This document shows, piece by piece, positions 33,490 to 43,896 of a DNA stretch of 64,000 nt. Position 1 is the first letter of the stretch. Each line of letters starts with the position of its first letter. A program made the translations under genes and the position numbers. Source of the DNA: Limimonas halophila (lineage in GTDB: Bacteria; Pseudomonadota; Alphaproteobacteria; Kiloniellales; Rhodovibrionaceae). The notes beneath the pieces are model-generated. The model was given only the letters and a program-made list of their open reading frames with translations, was not told the DNA's origin and ran no database searches. Location of the stretch: contig NZ_FNCE01000002.1 of NCBI RefSeq assembly GCF_900100655.1, forward strand, positions 372,001 through 436,000. The letters run 5' to 3'.

Positions 33490-35730
33490 TCATCCGAAGT
33501 TGTTGCTTCGCGGGAAGCCGCTCGGCACCTGGCGGCCGGTCTGCCCGCGCCGGCCCAGCCACGCGTCCAGCTCGGTCACGGTGCGCGTGCGGCCGCTGCT
33601 CGTCGTCCACGTCAGCCCGTTGGCCGCGTTGAACGCGGACGCATCGGCCAGCGCGCCCTTGCCCGGCCGCATCAGCAACGGCCCACGGCCCTTGTTGCGC
33701 TCCGGCACCTCCGACAGCGGGAACACCAGCAGCTTCCGCTGCGTGCTCGCCAGCGCCAGGTGATCGGCGTCCGCCGGCACCGGGCGGCACAGCACCACGC
33801 GCGCACCCTCGGCCGGGTCGACCACCTGCTTGCCGCCCTTCTTCTGCGCCACGAGCCCGTCCTCGCCGGTCACGAAGCCACGCCCGTCGTCGCAGGCGAG
33901 CAGCAGCTTCCGCCCGCCCTGATACACCAGCATCGTCACGATGTTCGCCGCGTCCGGCAGGTCGAGCAGGAGGTTCAGCGGCTCGCCGTAGCCGCGCCCG
34001 CCCGGCAGGCGGTCGGCGCCCAGGGTGTAGACGCGGCCGTCGTTGGTGAGGATCAGCAGTTTGTCCGTGGTGTGGGCGTGCACGGCGAAACGGTGGCGGT
34101 CGCCCTCCTTGACCTTCACGTCCGAGGTGTCCCCGCTGTGCCCCTTGAGCGCGCGCACCCAGCCCTTGGCGCTCAAGAGTACAGTGATGGGCTCGCGCGA
34201 CACCACGGCCTCGGTGGGCACCTCCACCGGCTCCGGCGGATCGGCGACCTCGCTGCGGCGGCGGCCCAGCTCGGTGTCGGGGCCGAAACGCGCCCGCATC
34301 TCGCCCAGCTTGCCGTCGATGCGCGTCCAGCGGGCCTCGCTGCTGTCCATGAGCGTTTGCAGGTCGGCCTGCTCGGTTTCCAGCTGGGCGCGCTCGTCGC
34401 GGATCTTCTGCTCTTCCAGCTTGCGCAGGGCACGCAGGCGCATGTTCAGGATGGCGTCCGCCTGCACCTCGGTCAGCTCGAAGCGCTGCATCAACTCCGG
34501 ACGTGGCTGGTCGTTCTCCCGGATGATGCGGATGACCTCGTCCAGGTTCAGGTAGGCGGCCAGATAGCCGTCCAGCACCTCGATCCGACGCGCGATCTCG
34601 GCCAGCCGGTGGCGCGTGCGCCGCACGAGCACGGTGTGCTGGTGGTCGAGGAAGGCGGACAGCACCTCCTTGAGGTCCATGACGCGCGGCGTGGTGTCCT
34701 TGTCCAGCACGTTCATGTTCAGGCCGAGCCGCGTTTCCATCTCGGTCTGCTTGAACACGGACTCCATCAGCACCTGCGCGTCCACGTTGCGGCTGCGCGG
34801 CTCCAGCACCACGCGCACTGTGTCCGCCGACTCGTCACGGATGTCGTTCACGGCCGGCAGCTTGCGGTTGGCGATCAGGTCCGCGATCTTTTCCACCACG
34901 CGCGCCTTGGCGACCTGATACGGCATCTCGGTGACGACGACCTGATAGGTGCCGCCCTTGAACGTCTCGGTGTGCCAGCGCGCGCGCAGCCGCAGCGAGC
35001 CGCGCCCGGCCGCGTAGGCCTCCACCAGCGTGTCGCGCGATTCCACCAGCACGCCGCCGGTGGGCAGGTCCGGCCCCGGCATGTGCGCGACCAGATCGGC
35101 GATCGCGGCGTCGGGCTCGGCGATCAGGTGGCGCGCGGCGTCCAGCACCTCGCCCGCGTTGTGGGGCGGGATGTTGGTCGCCATGCCGACGGCGATGCCG
35201 TGAGCCCCGTTGGCGAGCAGGTTGGGGAACCCGCCCGGCAGGACCACGGGCTCCTGCCCCTCGCCGTCGTAGGTCGCACGGAAGTCGACGGCGTCCTCGT
35301 CCAGCCCCTCCAGCAGCGCCATGGCCACGTCGGTCAGGCGCGCTTCCGTGTAGCGCATGGCCGCGGGGTTGTCGCCGTCGATGTTGCCGAAGTTCCCCTG
35401 CCCTTCGACGAGCGGGTAGCGCTGGGCGAAGTCCTGCGCCAGGCGCACGAGCGCGTCGTAGACGGCCTGGTCGCCGTGCGGGTGGTACTGACCGATGACG
35501 TCACCGACCACGCGCGCGGCCTTCTTGAAGCCCTGGTCCGGGCGCAGGCGCAGCTGGCGCATGGCGTAAAGCAGCCGGCGGTGCACCGGCTTCAGGCCGT
35601 CGCGCACGTCGGGCAGCGAGCGCGAGACGATCGTGGACAGGGCGTAGCTGAGGTACCGGTCCGCGAGCGCGTCGGCGAGGCGTACGTCGCGCACCTCGCC
35701 GCCCGGCTCCTCGCCGAGCAGGTCGGTCAT
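33490..35730 (-). CDS. parC: DNA topoisomerase IV subunit A
   Basis: ParC is the breakage-reunion subunit that decatenates daughter chromosomes. The 746-residue protein has the quinolone-pocket region [21 protein letters not shown] and the catalytic tyrosine in [10 protein letters not shown]. The coiled-coil gate region contains [25 protein letters not shown]-terminal part has degenerate beta-pinwheel blades ([16 protein letters not shown]), and [21 protein letters not shown]-like elements identify ParC rather than GyrA. ATG 35730 is preferred over TTG 35733. Confidence 0.95.
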   Translation of the reverse strand: MTDLLGEEPGGEVRDVRLADALADRYLSYALSTIVSRSLPDVRDGLKPVHRRLLYAMRQLRLRPDQGFKKAARVVGDVIGQYHPHGDQAVYDALVRLAQDFAQRYPLVEGQGNFGNIDGDNPAAMRYTEARLTDVAMALLEGLDEDAVDFRATYDGEGQEPVVLPGGFPNLLANGAHGIAVGMATNIPPHNAGEVLDAARHLIAEPDAAIADLVAHMPGPDLPTGGVLVESRDTLVEAYAAGRGSLRLRARWHTETFKGGTYQVVVTEMPYQVAKARVVEKIADLIANRKLPAVNDIRDESADTVRVVLEPRSRNVDAQVLMESVFKQTEMETRLGLNMNVLDKDTTPRVMDLKEVLSAFLDHQHTVLVRRTRHRLAEIARRIEVLDGYLAAYLNLDEVIRIIRENDQPRPELMQRFELTEVQADAILNMRLRALRKLEEQKIRDERAQLETEQADLQTLMDSSEARWTRIDGKLGEMRARFGPDTELGRRRSEVADPPEPVEVPTEAVVSREPITVLLSAKGWVRALKGHSGDTSDVKVKEGDRHRFAVHAHTTDKLLILTNDGRVYTLGADRLPGGRGYGEPLNLLLDLPDAANIVTMLVYQGGRKLLLACDDGRGFVTGEDGLVAQKKGGKQVVDPAEGARVVLCRPVPADADHLALASTQRKLLVFPLSEVPERNKGRGPLLMRPGKGALADASAFNAANGLTWTTSSGRTRTVTELDAWLGRRGQTGRQVPSGFPRSNNFG

Positions 35731-35791
35731 CAACGGCTCCGTGCTGTTCGGGCCTCCGGTCTAGCGGGGCGCCACCGCCGCGTCCATCGTC

Positions 35792-36520
35792 TTACCCCTC
35801 GTCGGCGAGCCGGCGCATCGTGGCCGCGAGCCGTTCGCGCGCGGGCGGCAGGGTGAGATCCGCGGGCTCGAGGATGTGGCGCTCCAGGAAGAACGCCGTC
35901 AGCCGCAGGCCCTGCGCGACCTCCCACGGCCCGCCGCCGCCGTATCCCGCGAGGAACCCCGGCAGCGGCAGCAGCTTGGCGCTGTAGGGTTCGCCGGCGT
36001 CTGCCGAGACGGCGCGGCCCGAGCGCGGGCTGACGTAGACAAGCCGTCCGCTGCCGCCGCCGGCGCAGCGCCGCAGATCCAGCCCGAAGCCCAGTTCGCG
36101 CAGCACCTGCACCTCCCACTGCACGTAGGCTTCCGCCCAGGCGTCGTGGTGCAGCGCCTCGATCAGCGCCTGCGTGCCGTCATAGATGGGCGTGTGCACC
36201 TCGCGCTCGGGCAGCGCACGGTCGGCCACCGCCATCGCCGACGCCAGGGCCGTCAGCCGGTCCGGCATCTCCAGCAGGTTGGCGAAGGGGCTGTGCAGCG
36301 GCTCGCAGGTGTAGGCGCCCAGGTGCTCGGCCAGCCGGCCGCGCCAGCGCGCCTGCACCGTCGTGCCCGGCTGATAGGTGGCGCGGTTGCGCTTGCCCTG
36401 CGCGCCGCGCGCCAGCCCGGCGTGCTTACCGTGCTCGCGGGTCAGCAGGTGGACGATGGCCGCGTCCTCGCCGTGCGGCTGGGTGGAGAGGACGATGCCC
36501 TCGTCGAGCCACTCGATCAT
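35792..36520 (-). CDS. recO: DNA repair protein RecO
   Basis: RecO helps RecR load RecA onto SSB-coated single-stranded DNA. The 242-residue protein starts with the OB-fold segment MIEWLDEGIVLSTQPHGEDAAIVHLLTREHGKHAGLARGA and continues with the helical domain (LGFGLDLRRCAGGG). Of the zinc-finger cysteines present in some RecO proteins only one is visible, as is common in alphaproteobacteria. The ATG at 36520 is where homology begins. The GNAT gene lies 44 bases upstream on the same strand. Confidence 0.92.
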   Translation of the reverse strand: MIEWLDEGIVLSTQPHGEDAAIVHLLTREHGKHAGLARGAQGKRNRATYQPGTTVQARWRGRLAEHLGAYTCEPLHSPFANLLEMPDRLTALASAMAVADRALPEREVHTPIYDGTQALIEALHHDAWAEAYVQWEVQVLRELGFGLDLRRCAGGGSGRLVYVSPRSGRAVSADAGEPYSAKLLPLPGFLAGYGGGGPWEVAQGLRLTAFFLERHILEPADLTLPPARERLAATMRRLADEG

Positions 36521-36564
36521 GCCCGCAAGATGGCGCTGTGCAGCGGAAAGTTCCAGCAGTGTGG

Positions 36565-37155
36565 TCAGGCCTCCGCCGCGTCGGCCTGCGGCCGCGGGGC
36601 CGTGAGATCGAAGCCGACGCGGGCCAGCGCCGTGCTCTCCGCCGTCGCTTCTTCGAGGAGCGAGCTGAGGCTCGGCCACGGCGTTGCGATGCGGCTGGCG
36701 AGCTGGCCGTTGTCGTGGGTGATCTCGCCGCCGTGGCGACGGGCGATGCGGCGCATCATGGCGTTCTCGGCCAGGCAGAGCATTTCCACCCGGCGCACCA
36801 CGCGGTTGCGCGCGATCAGCAGAAGCCGCCCCACCAGCGCGGTGCCCAGACCGCGCCCGCGCACCGCGCGCTCCACGCTCACTGACGCCTCCGCCGTGGT
36901 TACGGCCGCGCCCGGCATGCGGACCAGTTCCGCCGCGCCGCGCAGTTCGCCATCGAGGAAGCAGCCGACGACGTCGCTGTTCATCCAATCGATGGCGTGA
37001 ACATAGCGGCGAATGGCGTCGTCACCCGTCGGCGCGCAGAAGCGCATGCGGCGGTCGCACGCATCCAGGCGCAGGAGGTGCGCCTCAAGCAGCGGGCGCT
37101 CGGGCGGCCAAAGCCGGCGGACCACCGCGCCGTCGGGAAACTGAGATTCAGCCAC
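36565..37155 (-). CDS. GNAT-family N-acetyltransferase
   Basis: The 196-residue protein has the acetyl-CoA-binding signature VERAVRGRGLGTALVGRLLLIARNRVVRRVEML and a preceding GELRGAAELVRM strand, typical of GNAT enzymes. The N-terminal RPLLEAHLLRLDACDRRMRFCAP resembles the acetyltransferase domains found beside Pat-type lysine acetyltransferases. GTG 37155 was chosen because GGAGG lies 7 bases upstream; the TTG 12 codons earlier has none. The substrate is unknown. Confidence 0.85.
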   Translation of the reverse strand: MAESQFPDGAVVRRLWPPERPLLEAHLLRLDACDRRMRFCAPTGDDAIRRYVHAIDWMNSDVVGCFLDGELRGAAELVRMPGAAVTTAEASVSVERAVRGRGLGTALVGRLLLIARNRVVRRVEMLCLAENAMMRRIARRHGGEITHDNGQLASRIATPWPSLSSLLEEATAESTALARVGFDLTAPRPQADAAEA

Positions 37156-37263
37156 GGCGAACCTCCATTGTGCGCTGCACCTACCAAACAATGTGGCTCT
37201 TCCGCCGTTTTTGGCCCGTTTAGATTGCGCTGCACACGCGTGACGGCGGTGTGGCCGTGGCCG

Positions 37264-38970
37264 TCAGCTCGCCTTCACGGTTTCGAGAAAGCTTTCGATC
37301 TCCCGGCGCAGCTCGTCGCGCTGCCCGGCAAGGCGATCGGCCGTATCCTTCACCTGATCGGCCGATGCGCTCGTGGTCTCCGCCGCTTCTTTCAGCCCCT
37401 CGACGTTTTGCGAGACGTGGCGCGTGCCGTCGGATGCCTCGTGAATGTTGCGCGCGATCTCCTGCACCGAGCTGTTCTGCTGCTGGCTGGCGGAGGCAAC
37501 CGAGCCCGCGATCTCGTTGAGTTGCTGGATGATCTCGGCAACGCCCTGCATCGCGGGCACGGTGTTGGCGACGCCCTCGTGCATCTCCGCGATCTTTTGG
37601 CGAATGTCCTCCGTGGCCTTCTGGGTCTGGTTGGCCAGGGTCTTGACCTCGTCGGCGACGACGGCGAAGCCCTTGCCGGCCTCGCCCGCGCGCGCGGCCT
37701 CGATCGTGGCGTTGAGGGCAAGCAGGTTCGTCTTCTCCGCGATGTCCTGGATCAGCGTGACGACCTCGCCGATCTGGTTGGTGCCGTCGCGGAGCCCCTC
37801 CACGCGCTGCATGGCGTCGCGGGCCTGGCTGTCCGCCTGTTCCGCCATGCCCGAGGTCTTTTCGACCTGACTGCTGACCTCCTGCACCGAAGACGAAAGC
37901 TCCTCCGTCGCCGAGGCCACGGTCTCCACGTTCGACGCCGCCTGCGCCGCCGAGGAAGCCACATTGGCGCTCTGCTCGCTGGCGGTGCCGGCCGTGGACG
38001 CCATCTCGCGCGCCGTGGCCGTCAGGTCGTCCGCGGACTCCTTCAGGGTTTGCAGGCTGTTGTGGATCTTGTTCTCGAACGCTTGGGTGGCTTCGAGGAT
38101 TTCCTGCGAGCGTTCGGCCTTGCGCCGTGCCTCGGCTTCCTGCTCGGCGATCACCTGCTTGCGCTCCACCTCCGCGCGGCGGAAGGCGTCCATGCTCTGT
38201 GCGATCGCGCCGATCTCGTCGCGGGCGTCGGCGTAGGGCACCTCGACCTCGGTGTCCCCGTCGGCAAGCCGGCGCAACCGGTCGGTGACGGCGGCGAAGG
38301 GCACAGTGATGCTGCGGTTAATGCGCCAGGCGATCGCGGCGAAGACCGCGACGGTGAGCCCGCTGATGGCGAAGAGCCACCACGCGCTGTTCCAGTAGGC
38401 GGCCTCGACATCGTTCACGTACATGCCATGTGCCACGTACCAGCCCCACGGCTCGAAGCCTTTGACGTAGGTTATCTTGGGCTGCGGCGCATCGTGGCCC
38501 GGCTGCGGCCACATGTAGGTGACCATGCCGTGGCCCGCGCGCGCCTTGCGGCGCAGCGCCTTGAACAGCGGTTTGCCGTTGGGATCGGTGACGTCGATCA
38601 CGTCCTTCTCGGTCAGGCCGGGCTTGATGGGATGCATCACCATCTGGCCCTGCATGTTGCCGACGAAGACGTAGCCGGAATCGCCGTAGCGCATCGCCGC
38701 CAGCGCATCGAGGGCGGCCTGCTTCGCCTGATCGACCGGCATGTCACCGGCCCGCGCAAGCCCGTGGTAGTGCTCCAGCACGCCGTGCGCGGTCTGGGTT
38801 ATGTGGCGCACCTTGGCGCGTCGCTCGGCCATCATGCTGTCGTAGAGATCGGTCAGGCTGGCCGTCATGGCGCCGACCATGCCCAGCAAGGCCACGGCCG
38901 CGAGCGCCCCCAGGCGCTTGCCGATGCTGAAGCGCGCGAGCATGCCCCGATCGTCCTGCGTCGCCGTCAT
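37264..38970 (-). CDS. Methyl-accepting chemotaxis protein with a periplasmic Cache domain
   Basis: The 568-residue receptor has a membrane helix at about 20-40 and a single Cache domain with [26 protein letters not shown] and [16 protein letters not shown] (small-carboxylate-type sensors share this pattern). A second membrane helix lies at about 195-217, followed by HAMP (residues about 218-270) and the signalling domain. The hairpin tip reads [37 protein letters not shown]. No C-terminal CheR pentapeptide is seen. The ATG at 38970 has GGTGGGGA upstream. Confidence 0.92.
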   Translation of the reverse strand: MTATQDDRGMLARFSIGKRLGALAAVALLGMVGAMTASLTDLYDSMMAERRAKVRHITQTAHGVLEHYHGLARAGDMPVDQAKQAALDALAAMRYGDSGYVFVGNMQGQMVMHPIKPGLTEKDVIDVTDPNGKPLFKALRRKARAGHGMVTYMWPQPGHDAPQPKITYVKGFEPWGWYVAHGMYVNDVEAAYWNSAWWLFAISGLTVAVFAAIAWRINRSITVPFAAVTDRLRRLADGDTEVEVPYADARDEIGAIAQSMDAFRRAEVERKQVIAEQEAEARRKAERSQEILEATQAFENKIHNSLQTLKESADDLTATAREMASTAGTASEQSANVASSAAQAASNVETVASATEELSSSVQEVSSQVEKTSGMAEQADSQARDAMQRVEGLRDGTNQIGEVVTLIQDIAEKTNLLALNATIEAARAGEAGKGFAVVADEVKTLANQTQKATEDIRQKIAEMHEGVANTVPAMQGVAEIIQQLNEIAGSVASASQQQNSSVQEIARNIHEASDGTRHVSQNVEGLKEAAETTSASADQVKDTADRLAGQRDELRREIESFLETVKAS

Positions 38971-39093
38971 CGTCCCCACCCGTCGTTCGATTCGCCACGT
39001 TCACGACGCTGAGTTTAACCGCGACGCGTAAACAACGGACAAAGAAGCCCAAAAATTTCTCGCATTTGGTGTGGAGCCGGCGGCTCGAACCCG

Positions 39094-39729
39094 TCAAACG
39101 CGGAAGAGCGTGACCGTCCAGCGCGGGCGTTCCATCGCCCAGCCGAAGCGCTCGGCGATCCAGGCCATCGTGGCCGGGTGGTAGAAGCAGACGTGCGTGG
39201 GGTCGCGGACGTAGTACCAGTTGGCGAAATCGGCGCGGTCGTCGACCATACCGGTCATCACGCCCAGCACACCGCCGGGCCTGAGCAGGCCGTGCAGGCG
39301 CCTCAACACGGACCAGGGATCGTGAACGTGCTCGATCACCTCGCTGCAGGTGACGAAATCGTAGGTCCGCGCGAGTGCCTCTTCATCGGGAACGAAAAAG
39401 GGATCGTAATCCCGCACGACGTGGCCGCGCGCTTCGAGCATGCCGGAGAGCGTGGGCCCCGGCCCGCAGCCAAAGTCCAGCCCCTCGCTGCCGCGCGGCA
39501 GGCGGGCGTCGAGCGGATCGGCCAGCTTGGCGAGAAAGCGGCGGTAGCCCGGATCGTCCGGGCGGTTGTCGTGTTCCTCGTAGCGCGCCCGCTCCGCCTG
39601 GGGCGACGGCCAACGGTCGGGGTCGAGGAAGGTCAGCGCACACCTGCCGCACCGATGGTAGGCGGCGCCCATCGCGTGGGCCCAGACGCGCCCATCACGC
39701 CCCCCGCACAGCGGACAGCTCGGCGTCAT
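39094..39729 (-). CDS. Zinc-ribbon class I SAM methyltransferase
   Basis: The 211-residue protein has an N-terminal CPLCGG...YHRCGRCALTF ribbon (C5, C8, C27, C30). A methyltransferase domain follows, with GLDFGCGPGPTLSGML as the SAM motif, SEVIEHVHDP, and LLRPGGVLGVMTGM. This arrangement is found in methyltransferases near peptide or sugar pathways, but the substrate is not readable. It ends 123 bases before the chemoreceptor gene and starts 11 bases after the era stop, so it may be the tail of the rnc-era operon. Confidence 0.88.
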   Translation of the reverse strand: MTPSCPLCGGRDGRVWAHAMGAAYHRCGRCALTFLDPDRWPSPQAERARYEEHDNRPDDPGYRRFLAKLADPLDARLPRGSEGLDFGCGPGPTLSGMLEARGHVVRDYDPFFVPDEEALARTYDFVTCSEVIEHVHDPWSVLRRLHGLLRPGGVLGVMTGMVDDRADFANWYYVRDPTHVCFYHPATMAWIAERFGWAMERPRWTVTLFRV

Positions 39730-39739
39730 CGCGTCGCGA

Positions 39740-40678
39740 TCAGGTTTCCGTGCCGCCCATCCGCACGAACCGCTGCCAGTTGCGCAGCCAGTCCTGCACT
39801 TTCACGAAGAGAACGAGGTGCACGCGCTGCTCCAGCTCGGCTTCCAGGTCGCGCTGCGCGGCCGTGCGGATGGCGCGAATGGTCGCGCCGCCGCGCCCGA
39901 CGATGATGCGCTTCTGCTGTTCGCGCTGAACGTAGATCGTCTGGTCGATGCGCACGCTGCCGTCGTCGAAGGCCGTCCAGGCGTCGGTGTCGACGGTGAC
40001 GGAATACGGCACTTCCTCGTGCACGTTCAGGAAGAGCTTTTCGCGCGTGACCTCGGCTGCGAGCAGGCGCATCGGCAGGTCGGAAAGCTGGTCTTCCGGG
40101 TAGAGCCAGGGCGCTTCCGGCATGCGGTGCGAGAGGTCGCTGCGCACATCGGCCACGCCGTCGCCGGTTTCCGCCGATATCATGTAGATGCGCTCGAACA
40201 CGCCCTCGTCGTTGAAGCGCTGCGCGAGGGCCAGCAGGCTGTCGCGGCGCACGCGGTCGATCTTGTTCAGCGCCAGCACGCAGGGCTTGCCCAGCGCCTT
40301 GAGCTCGCGGACCGTCGCCAGCGTTTGCTCATCCAGGCTGCGGCGCGAGGCATCGTGCAGCATCAGGATGACGTCGGCGTCCTCGGCCACCGCCCAGGCG
40401 TCGGTCACCATCGCCTTTTCCAGACCGCCCTTGGCGTTGGTCAGCAGCCCCGGCGTGTCGGTGAAGACGATCTGCGCCGTGCCGTCGATGGCGACGCCGC
40501 GCACGCGCGTTCGTGTGGTCTGCGCCTTGTGCGTGACGATCGACACCTTGCCGCCCACCAGCGCGTTGAGCAGCGTCGACTTGCCCGCGTTGGGCGCGCC
40601 GATCAGCGCCACCACGCCGCAGCGGCTAGTGTCCTGCGGCGGCTCGTGCCGGATGGCGACCGGCTCGCCCGTGGTCAT
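39740..40678 (-). CDS. era: GTPase Era
   Basis: Era binds the 3' end of 16S rRNA and is needed for 30S maturation. In 312 residues the G motifs are GAPNAGKSTLLNAL, the Era switch THKAQTTRTRVRG, DTPGL, and NKIDRV. The C-terminal KH domain contains EEVPYSVTV, VQREQQKRIIVGRGG and ELEQRVHLVLFVKVQDWLRN. The ATG at 40678 overlaps the rnc stop (ATGA). Confidence 0.96.
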   Translation of the reverse strand: MTTGEPVAIRHEPPQDTSRCGVVALIGAPNAGKSTLLNALVGGKVSIVTHKAQTTRTRVRGVAIDGTAQIVFTDTPGLLTNAKGGLEKAMVTDAWAVAEDADVILMLHDASRRSLDEQTLATVRELKALGKPCVLALNKIDRVRRDSLLALAQRFNDEGVFERIYMISAETGDGVADVRSDLSHRMPEAPWLYPEDQLSDLPMRLLAAEVTREKLFLNVHEEVPYSVTVDTDAWTAFDDGSVRIDQTIYVQREQQKRIIVGRGGATIRAIRTAAQRDLEAELEQRVHLVLFVKVQDWLRNWQRFVRMGGTET

Positions 40679-41382
40679 GCGTCCTCTCCCTGCACCTGCG
40701 TCAAAAGCCGTTGCGCCGCGTCGTGTTCGGCGGCGCGCTTGGACCGGCCCGAGCCGCGGGCCGGGTCGTGGTTCTGCACCACCGCCTCGACGGTGAAGCG
40801 CGGCTCGTGCGACGGCCCCTCGCGCCCGACCTCGCGGTAGCTTGGCAACGGCAGGCCGCGCGCCTGGGCCCATTCCTGCAGCGCCGTCTTGGCGTCCTGC
40901 GGCGGACGCCGGTTCTGACGCAGCAGCGGCTGCCAGTGGCGTTGGACGAAGGCGCGCGCCGCGTTCAGGCCGCCGTCGCGGTAGATGGCCCCGATGATGG
41001 CCTCACAGACATCCGCCAGCATCGCCGGGTTGTGGCGGCCGCCGCTCTCCGCCTCGCCCTTGGAGACGCGCAGAAAACGGCTCAGGTCCAGCTCGCGCCC
41101 AACCTCGGCGAGGGCATCGCGGCTGACCAGGAAGGCGTGGCGGCGGGCCAGCGCGCCCTCGGCCTCCGACGGGAAGGCGTCCAGCAGCATGTCCGCCACG
41201 ATGAGGCCGAGCACGCGGTCGCCCAGGAACTCCAGGCGCTCGTAGCTCGCCACTTCGCTGCGCGCGCTGCCGGCGGCGCTGGAGTGTGTCAGCGCTTGGC
41301 GCAGCAGCGTGGGCTCGGCGAAGGCGTGGCCCAGGCGCTCGGCGAGCGCGCTCAGATCAACCGTTGCGTCAGACGATGTCAT
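40675..41382 (-). CDS. rnc: Ribonuclease III
   Basis: RNase III cuts double-stranded RNA, including rRNA precursors. The 235-residue enzyme has the catalytic signature ERLEFLGDRVLGLIV at about 48-62, the second acidic site LADVCEAIIGAIYRDGG, and a C-terminal double-stranded RNA-binding domain (KTALQEWAQARGLPLPSY, RSKRAAEHDAAQRLL). Its start overlaps the lepB end by 14 bases, within the conserved lepB-rnc-era operon. Confidence 0.96.
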   Translation of the reverse strand: MTSSDATVDLSALAERLGHAFAEPTLLRQALTHSSAAGSARSEVASYERLEFLGDRVLGLIVADMLLDAFPSEAEGALARRHAFLVSRDALAEVGRELDLSRFLRVSKGEAESGGRHNPAMLADVCEAIIGAIYRDGGLNAARAFVQRHWQPLLRQNRRPPQDAKTALQEWAQARGLPLPSYREVGREGPSHEPRFTVEAVVQNHDPARGSGRSKRAAEHDAAQRLLTQVQGEDA

Positions 41383-42112
41383 TGAACATGCGTCCGAAGC
41401 GAACCGCCGTCGGCCAGGCCCAGACCTCCCACAGTGCCACGCTCTCCTCGTAGGAGAAGAAGATGAACGACGCCCGGCCCACCAGGTTCTCGAAGGGCAC
41501 GTAGCCGACCTTGGACAGCACGCGGCTGTCCTGGCTGGCGTCCCGGTTGTCGCCCATCATGAAATAGTGACCCTCGGGCACCTCGAACACCCGCGTGTTG
41601 TCGTAATAGGCTTGGTCGCTCATCTCGCGGATCAGGTGGGTGTGCCCGTTCGGCAGGGTCTCGCGGTAGATCGTCTCCGCGGTCGGGCCGTCGCCCTCGG
41701 TGCGCACCTTTTCGCGCTCCACCGCTTCGCCATTGATGTGCAGCACGCCCTCGCGCACTTGGATGCGGTCGCCGGGCAGGCCGATGACACGCTTGATGTA
41801 GTCGGTGGAATTGTCCGAGGGCAGCTTGAACACCGCAACGTCGCCGCGCTCGGGCGCGTCGGCCAGGATGCGGCCGTCGAACACCGGCGGGCTGAAGGGC
41901 ATGGAGAAGCGGCTGTAGCCGTAGGCGAACTTCGAGACGAAGAGGTAGTCGCCCACCTGCAGCGTCGGCTTCATCGAGCCGGAAGGGATGGAGAAGGGCT
42001 CGTACGCCACCGTCCGGATCACCAGGGCGATCGCCACCGCGATCAGGATGGTCTTCACGGTATCGAAGAAACCGCCCTTGCTCTTGGCAGCGGCCTTGGT
42101 CTTGTCGCTCAT
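41369..42112 (-). CDS. lepB: Signal peptidase I
   Basis: Signal peptidase I removes signal peptides from secreted proteins at the outer face of the inner membrane. The 247-residue protein has one N-terminal membrane helix (about 17-37), the catalytic serine S46 in IPSGSMKPT, the catalytic lysine K107 in [12 protein letters not shown], and [17 protein letters not shown] (box E). The ATG at 42112 overlaps the acpS stop (ATGA). Confidence 0.96.
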   Translation of the reverse strand: MSDKTKAAAKSKGGFFDTVKTILIAVAIALVIRTVAYEPFSIPSGSMKPTLQVGDYLFVSKFAYGYSRFSMPFSPPVFDGRILADAPERGDVAVFKLPSDNSTDYIKRVIGLPGDRIQVREGVLHINGEAVEREKVRTEGDGPTAETIYRETLPNGHTHLIREMSDQAYYDNTRVFEVPEGHYFMMGDNRDASQDSRVLSKVGYVPFENLVGRASFIFFSYEESVALWEVWAWPTAVRFGRMFNDIV

Positions 42113-42531
42113 GTGTTCGTTGGTCCGTTGCCGGTGGGAACAGCCGAGATGATCACGACCACCTGCGCCTGCGGATACTCGTCCGTGATCGTTACGTCGA
42201 TCCTGGCGGTCATGCCGGCCGGTGTCATCGCCGCGAGGCGCTCGGCGGCGCCGCCCGAGAGGTCCATGGTGGGCTGGCCGGTGGGCCGGTTCACCACGCC
42301 CATGTGGCGCCAATGGACGCCGTTACGCGGCACGCCCGTTCCCAGCGCCTTGGAGCATGCTTCCTTGGCGGCGAAGCGCTTGGCGTAGGTCGCGGCGCGG
42401 TTGGCACGGCCTTCGGCGCGTGCCTGCTCGTGGTCGGTGAAGACGCGCCGGACGAAGCGCGGCCCGAAGCGTTCCAGCGAGCGCTCGATCCGCCGGATGT
42501 CCACCAGGTCGTTGCCGAGGCCGAGAATCAC
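42109..42531 (-). CDS. acpS: Holo-[acyl-carrier-protein] synthase
   Basis: AcpS attaches the phosphopantetheine arm to acyl carrier protein. The 140-residue protein has the magnesium-binding [12 protein letters not shown] at the N-terminus and the [13 protein letters not shown] motif, the family signatures. The start is GTG 42531, overlapping the pdxJ stop (GTGA). The pdxJ-acpS-lepB order is conserved in proteobacteria. Confidence 0.95.
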   Translation of the reverse strand: MILGLGNDLVDIRRIERSLERFGPRFVRRVFTDHEQARAEGRANRAATYAKRFAAKEACSKALGTGVPRNGVHWRHMGVVNRPTGQPTMDLSGGAAERLAAMTPAGMTARIDVTITDEYPQAQVVVIISAVPTGNGPTNT

Positions 42532-43295
42532 GTCGCCGCCTCCGGCGCCCGGGCGCGGCCGGCGTCCATGGCGGCGCGCATGCGCTGGATTGCGGTTTCC
42601 AGGCCGGTGAACACCGCCTCCCCGATCAGGAAGTGGCCGATGTTCAGCTCCACGATGTTGGGCACGGCCGCGATGGCGCCGACGGTGTCGTAGGTCAAGC
42701 CGTGGCCGGCGTGGCATTCCACGCCGAGCTCCTCGGCTTCCTCGGCGGCGGCGTGAATGCGGTCCAACTCGGCTTCCGCGCGGTTCGCGTCGCCCTCGGC
42801 CAGGCGCGCGTCGCAGTAGGCGCCGGTGTGCAGCTCCACCGCCGAGGCACCCAGCGTCATCGCCTCGCGCACCTGCTTGGAATCGGGCTCGATGAAGAGG
42901 GACACGCGCGAGCCCGCCGCGCTGAGCTGAGCGATGGCCTCGCGCAGGCTGTTCGCCTGCCCCACGACGTCCAGGCCACCCTCGGTCGTGCGCTCTTCCC
43001 GCTTTTCGGGCACGAGGCAAACGGCGTAGGGCCGGTGGCGGGCGGCGATGGCCAGCATCTCCTCGGTTGCCGCCATCTCCATGTTCAGCGGCAGCTCGAC
43101 CTCGTCCATCAATCGCGCGATGTCGTCGTCGACGATGTGGCGGCGGTCCTCGCGCAGGTGGGCGGTGATGTTCTGCGCACCCGCCTGCGCCGCGATCCGC
43201 GCGGCCCGGACCGGATCCGGGTAGCTCGTGCCCCGCGCGTTGCGCAGCGTGGCCACGTGGTCGATGTTCACGCCCAAGCGAAGCGGCCGCGCCAT
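42528..43295 (-). CDS. pdxJ: Pyridoxine 5'-phosphate synthase
   Basis: PdxJ condenses 1-deoxy-D-xylulose 5-phosphate with aminoacetone phosphate in vitamin B6 synthesis. The 255-residue TIM-barrel has [16 protein letters not shown] at the N-terminus, [40 protein letters not shown] and [12 protein letters not shown], all family motifs. It overlaps the DUF2062 gene by one base. Confidence 0.96.
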   Translation of the reverse strand: MARPLRLGVNIDHVATLRNARGTSYPDPVRAARIAAQAGAQNITAHLREDRRHIVDDDIARLMDEVELPLNMEMAATEEMLAIAARHRPYAVCLVPEKREERTTEGGLDVVGQANSLREAIAQLSAAGSRVSLFIEPDSKQVREAMTLGASAVELHTGAYCDARLAEGDANRAEAELDRIHAAAEEAEELGVECHAGHGLTYDTVGAIAAVPNIVELNIGHFLIGEAVFTGLETAIQRMRAAMDAGRARAPEAAT

Positions 43296-43876
43296 CAGCC
43301 CTCTCCTTCAGCCGCTCGAGAGTCCAATCGCCGCGCCACCGCGGGGCGCGCCCGCTTCCGGAGCCGGTTGCGGCGATGCGCGCGATACCGCGCGATCGCC
43401 ACGTAACACGGCGCGAACACGACGATCCAGGCCGTGACGGCGGACGGCACGCTGCCCACCACCATCGGGTAGAGCACGTGCAGCGGCCGCTCGAAGACGA
43501 AGGACAGCGTCAGCTCGGCCGGCAGATGCCGGGTGGCCGAGGCGCCGAGCAGGAAGTTGCCGAAGGTGTAGATCCACGACCAGATCAGGGGGAAGGTCCA
43601 GGGGTTGCCCGTCGCCGTGCCGATGGCCGACGCGACGATGTTGCCGCGCATCGCCAGCGCCAGCAGCGCGCCCAGGAGAAAGTGCAGCCCCATGAAGGGG
43701 GTGAAGGACACCGCGGCGCCGCACGCCAGCCCGGCGGCGATGCTGTAGGGCGTGCCGGGCAGACGCCGCACCCGGTGGGCCAGATAGGTGCCGGCCCGGC
43801 GCACACCGCTTCGCGGCCACACGAACTCGCGCGCGCGGCGCAGCGGGCTTACGCGATGGCGCCGGCTGAACAGCAT
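43295..43876 (-). CDS. DUF2062 membrane protein
   Basis: The 193-residue protein matches DUF2062: [33 protein letters not shown] followed by [26 protein letters not shown], with three predicted membrane helices (about 45-80, 95-112, 135-160) and basic ends. Its function is unknown. It stands between rsh and pdxJ, an order kept in many alphaproteobacteria, and its stop shares one base with the pdxJ start. Confidence 0.9.
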   Translation of the reverse strand: MLFSRRHRVSPLRRAREFVWPRSGVRRAGTYLAHRVRRLPGTPYSIAAGLACGAAVSFTPFMGLHFLLGALLALAMRGNIVASAIGTATGNPWTFPLIWSWIYTFGNFLLGASATRHLPAELTLSFVFERPLHVLYPMVVGSVPSAVTAWIVVFAPCYVAIARYRAHRRNRLRKRARPAVARRLDSRAAEGEG

Positions 43877-43896
43877 GCGCTAACCCACCCCGGCCT

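Noticed and set aside
35793-36119. Other minus-strand frames over recO
   Set aside because: They are Arg/Gly-rich out-of-frame readings of recO without any motif.
37241-37266. Inverted repeat TGACGGC/GCCGTCA at the end of the chemoreceptor gene
   Set aside because: One arm overlaps the stop codon, the stem is only 7 bp and no T-run follows, so I do not call it a terminator.
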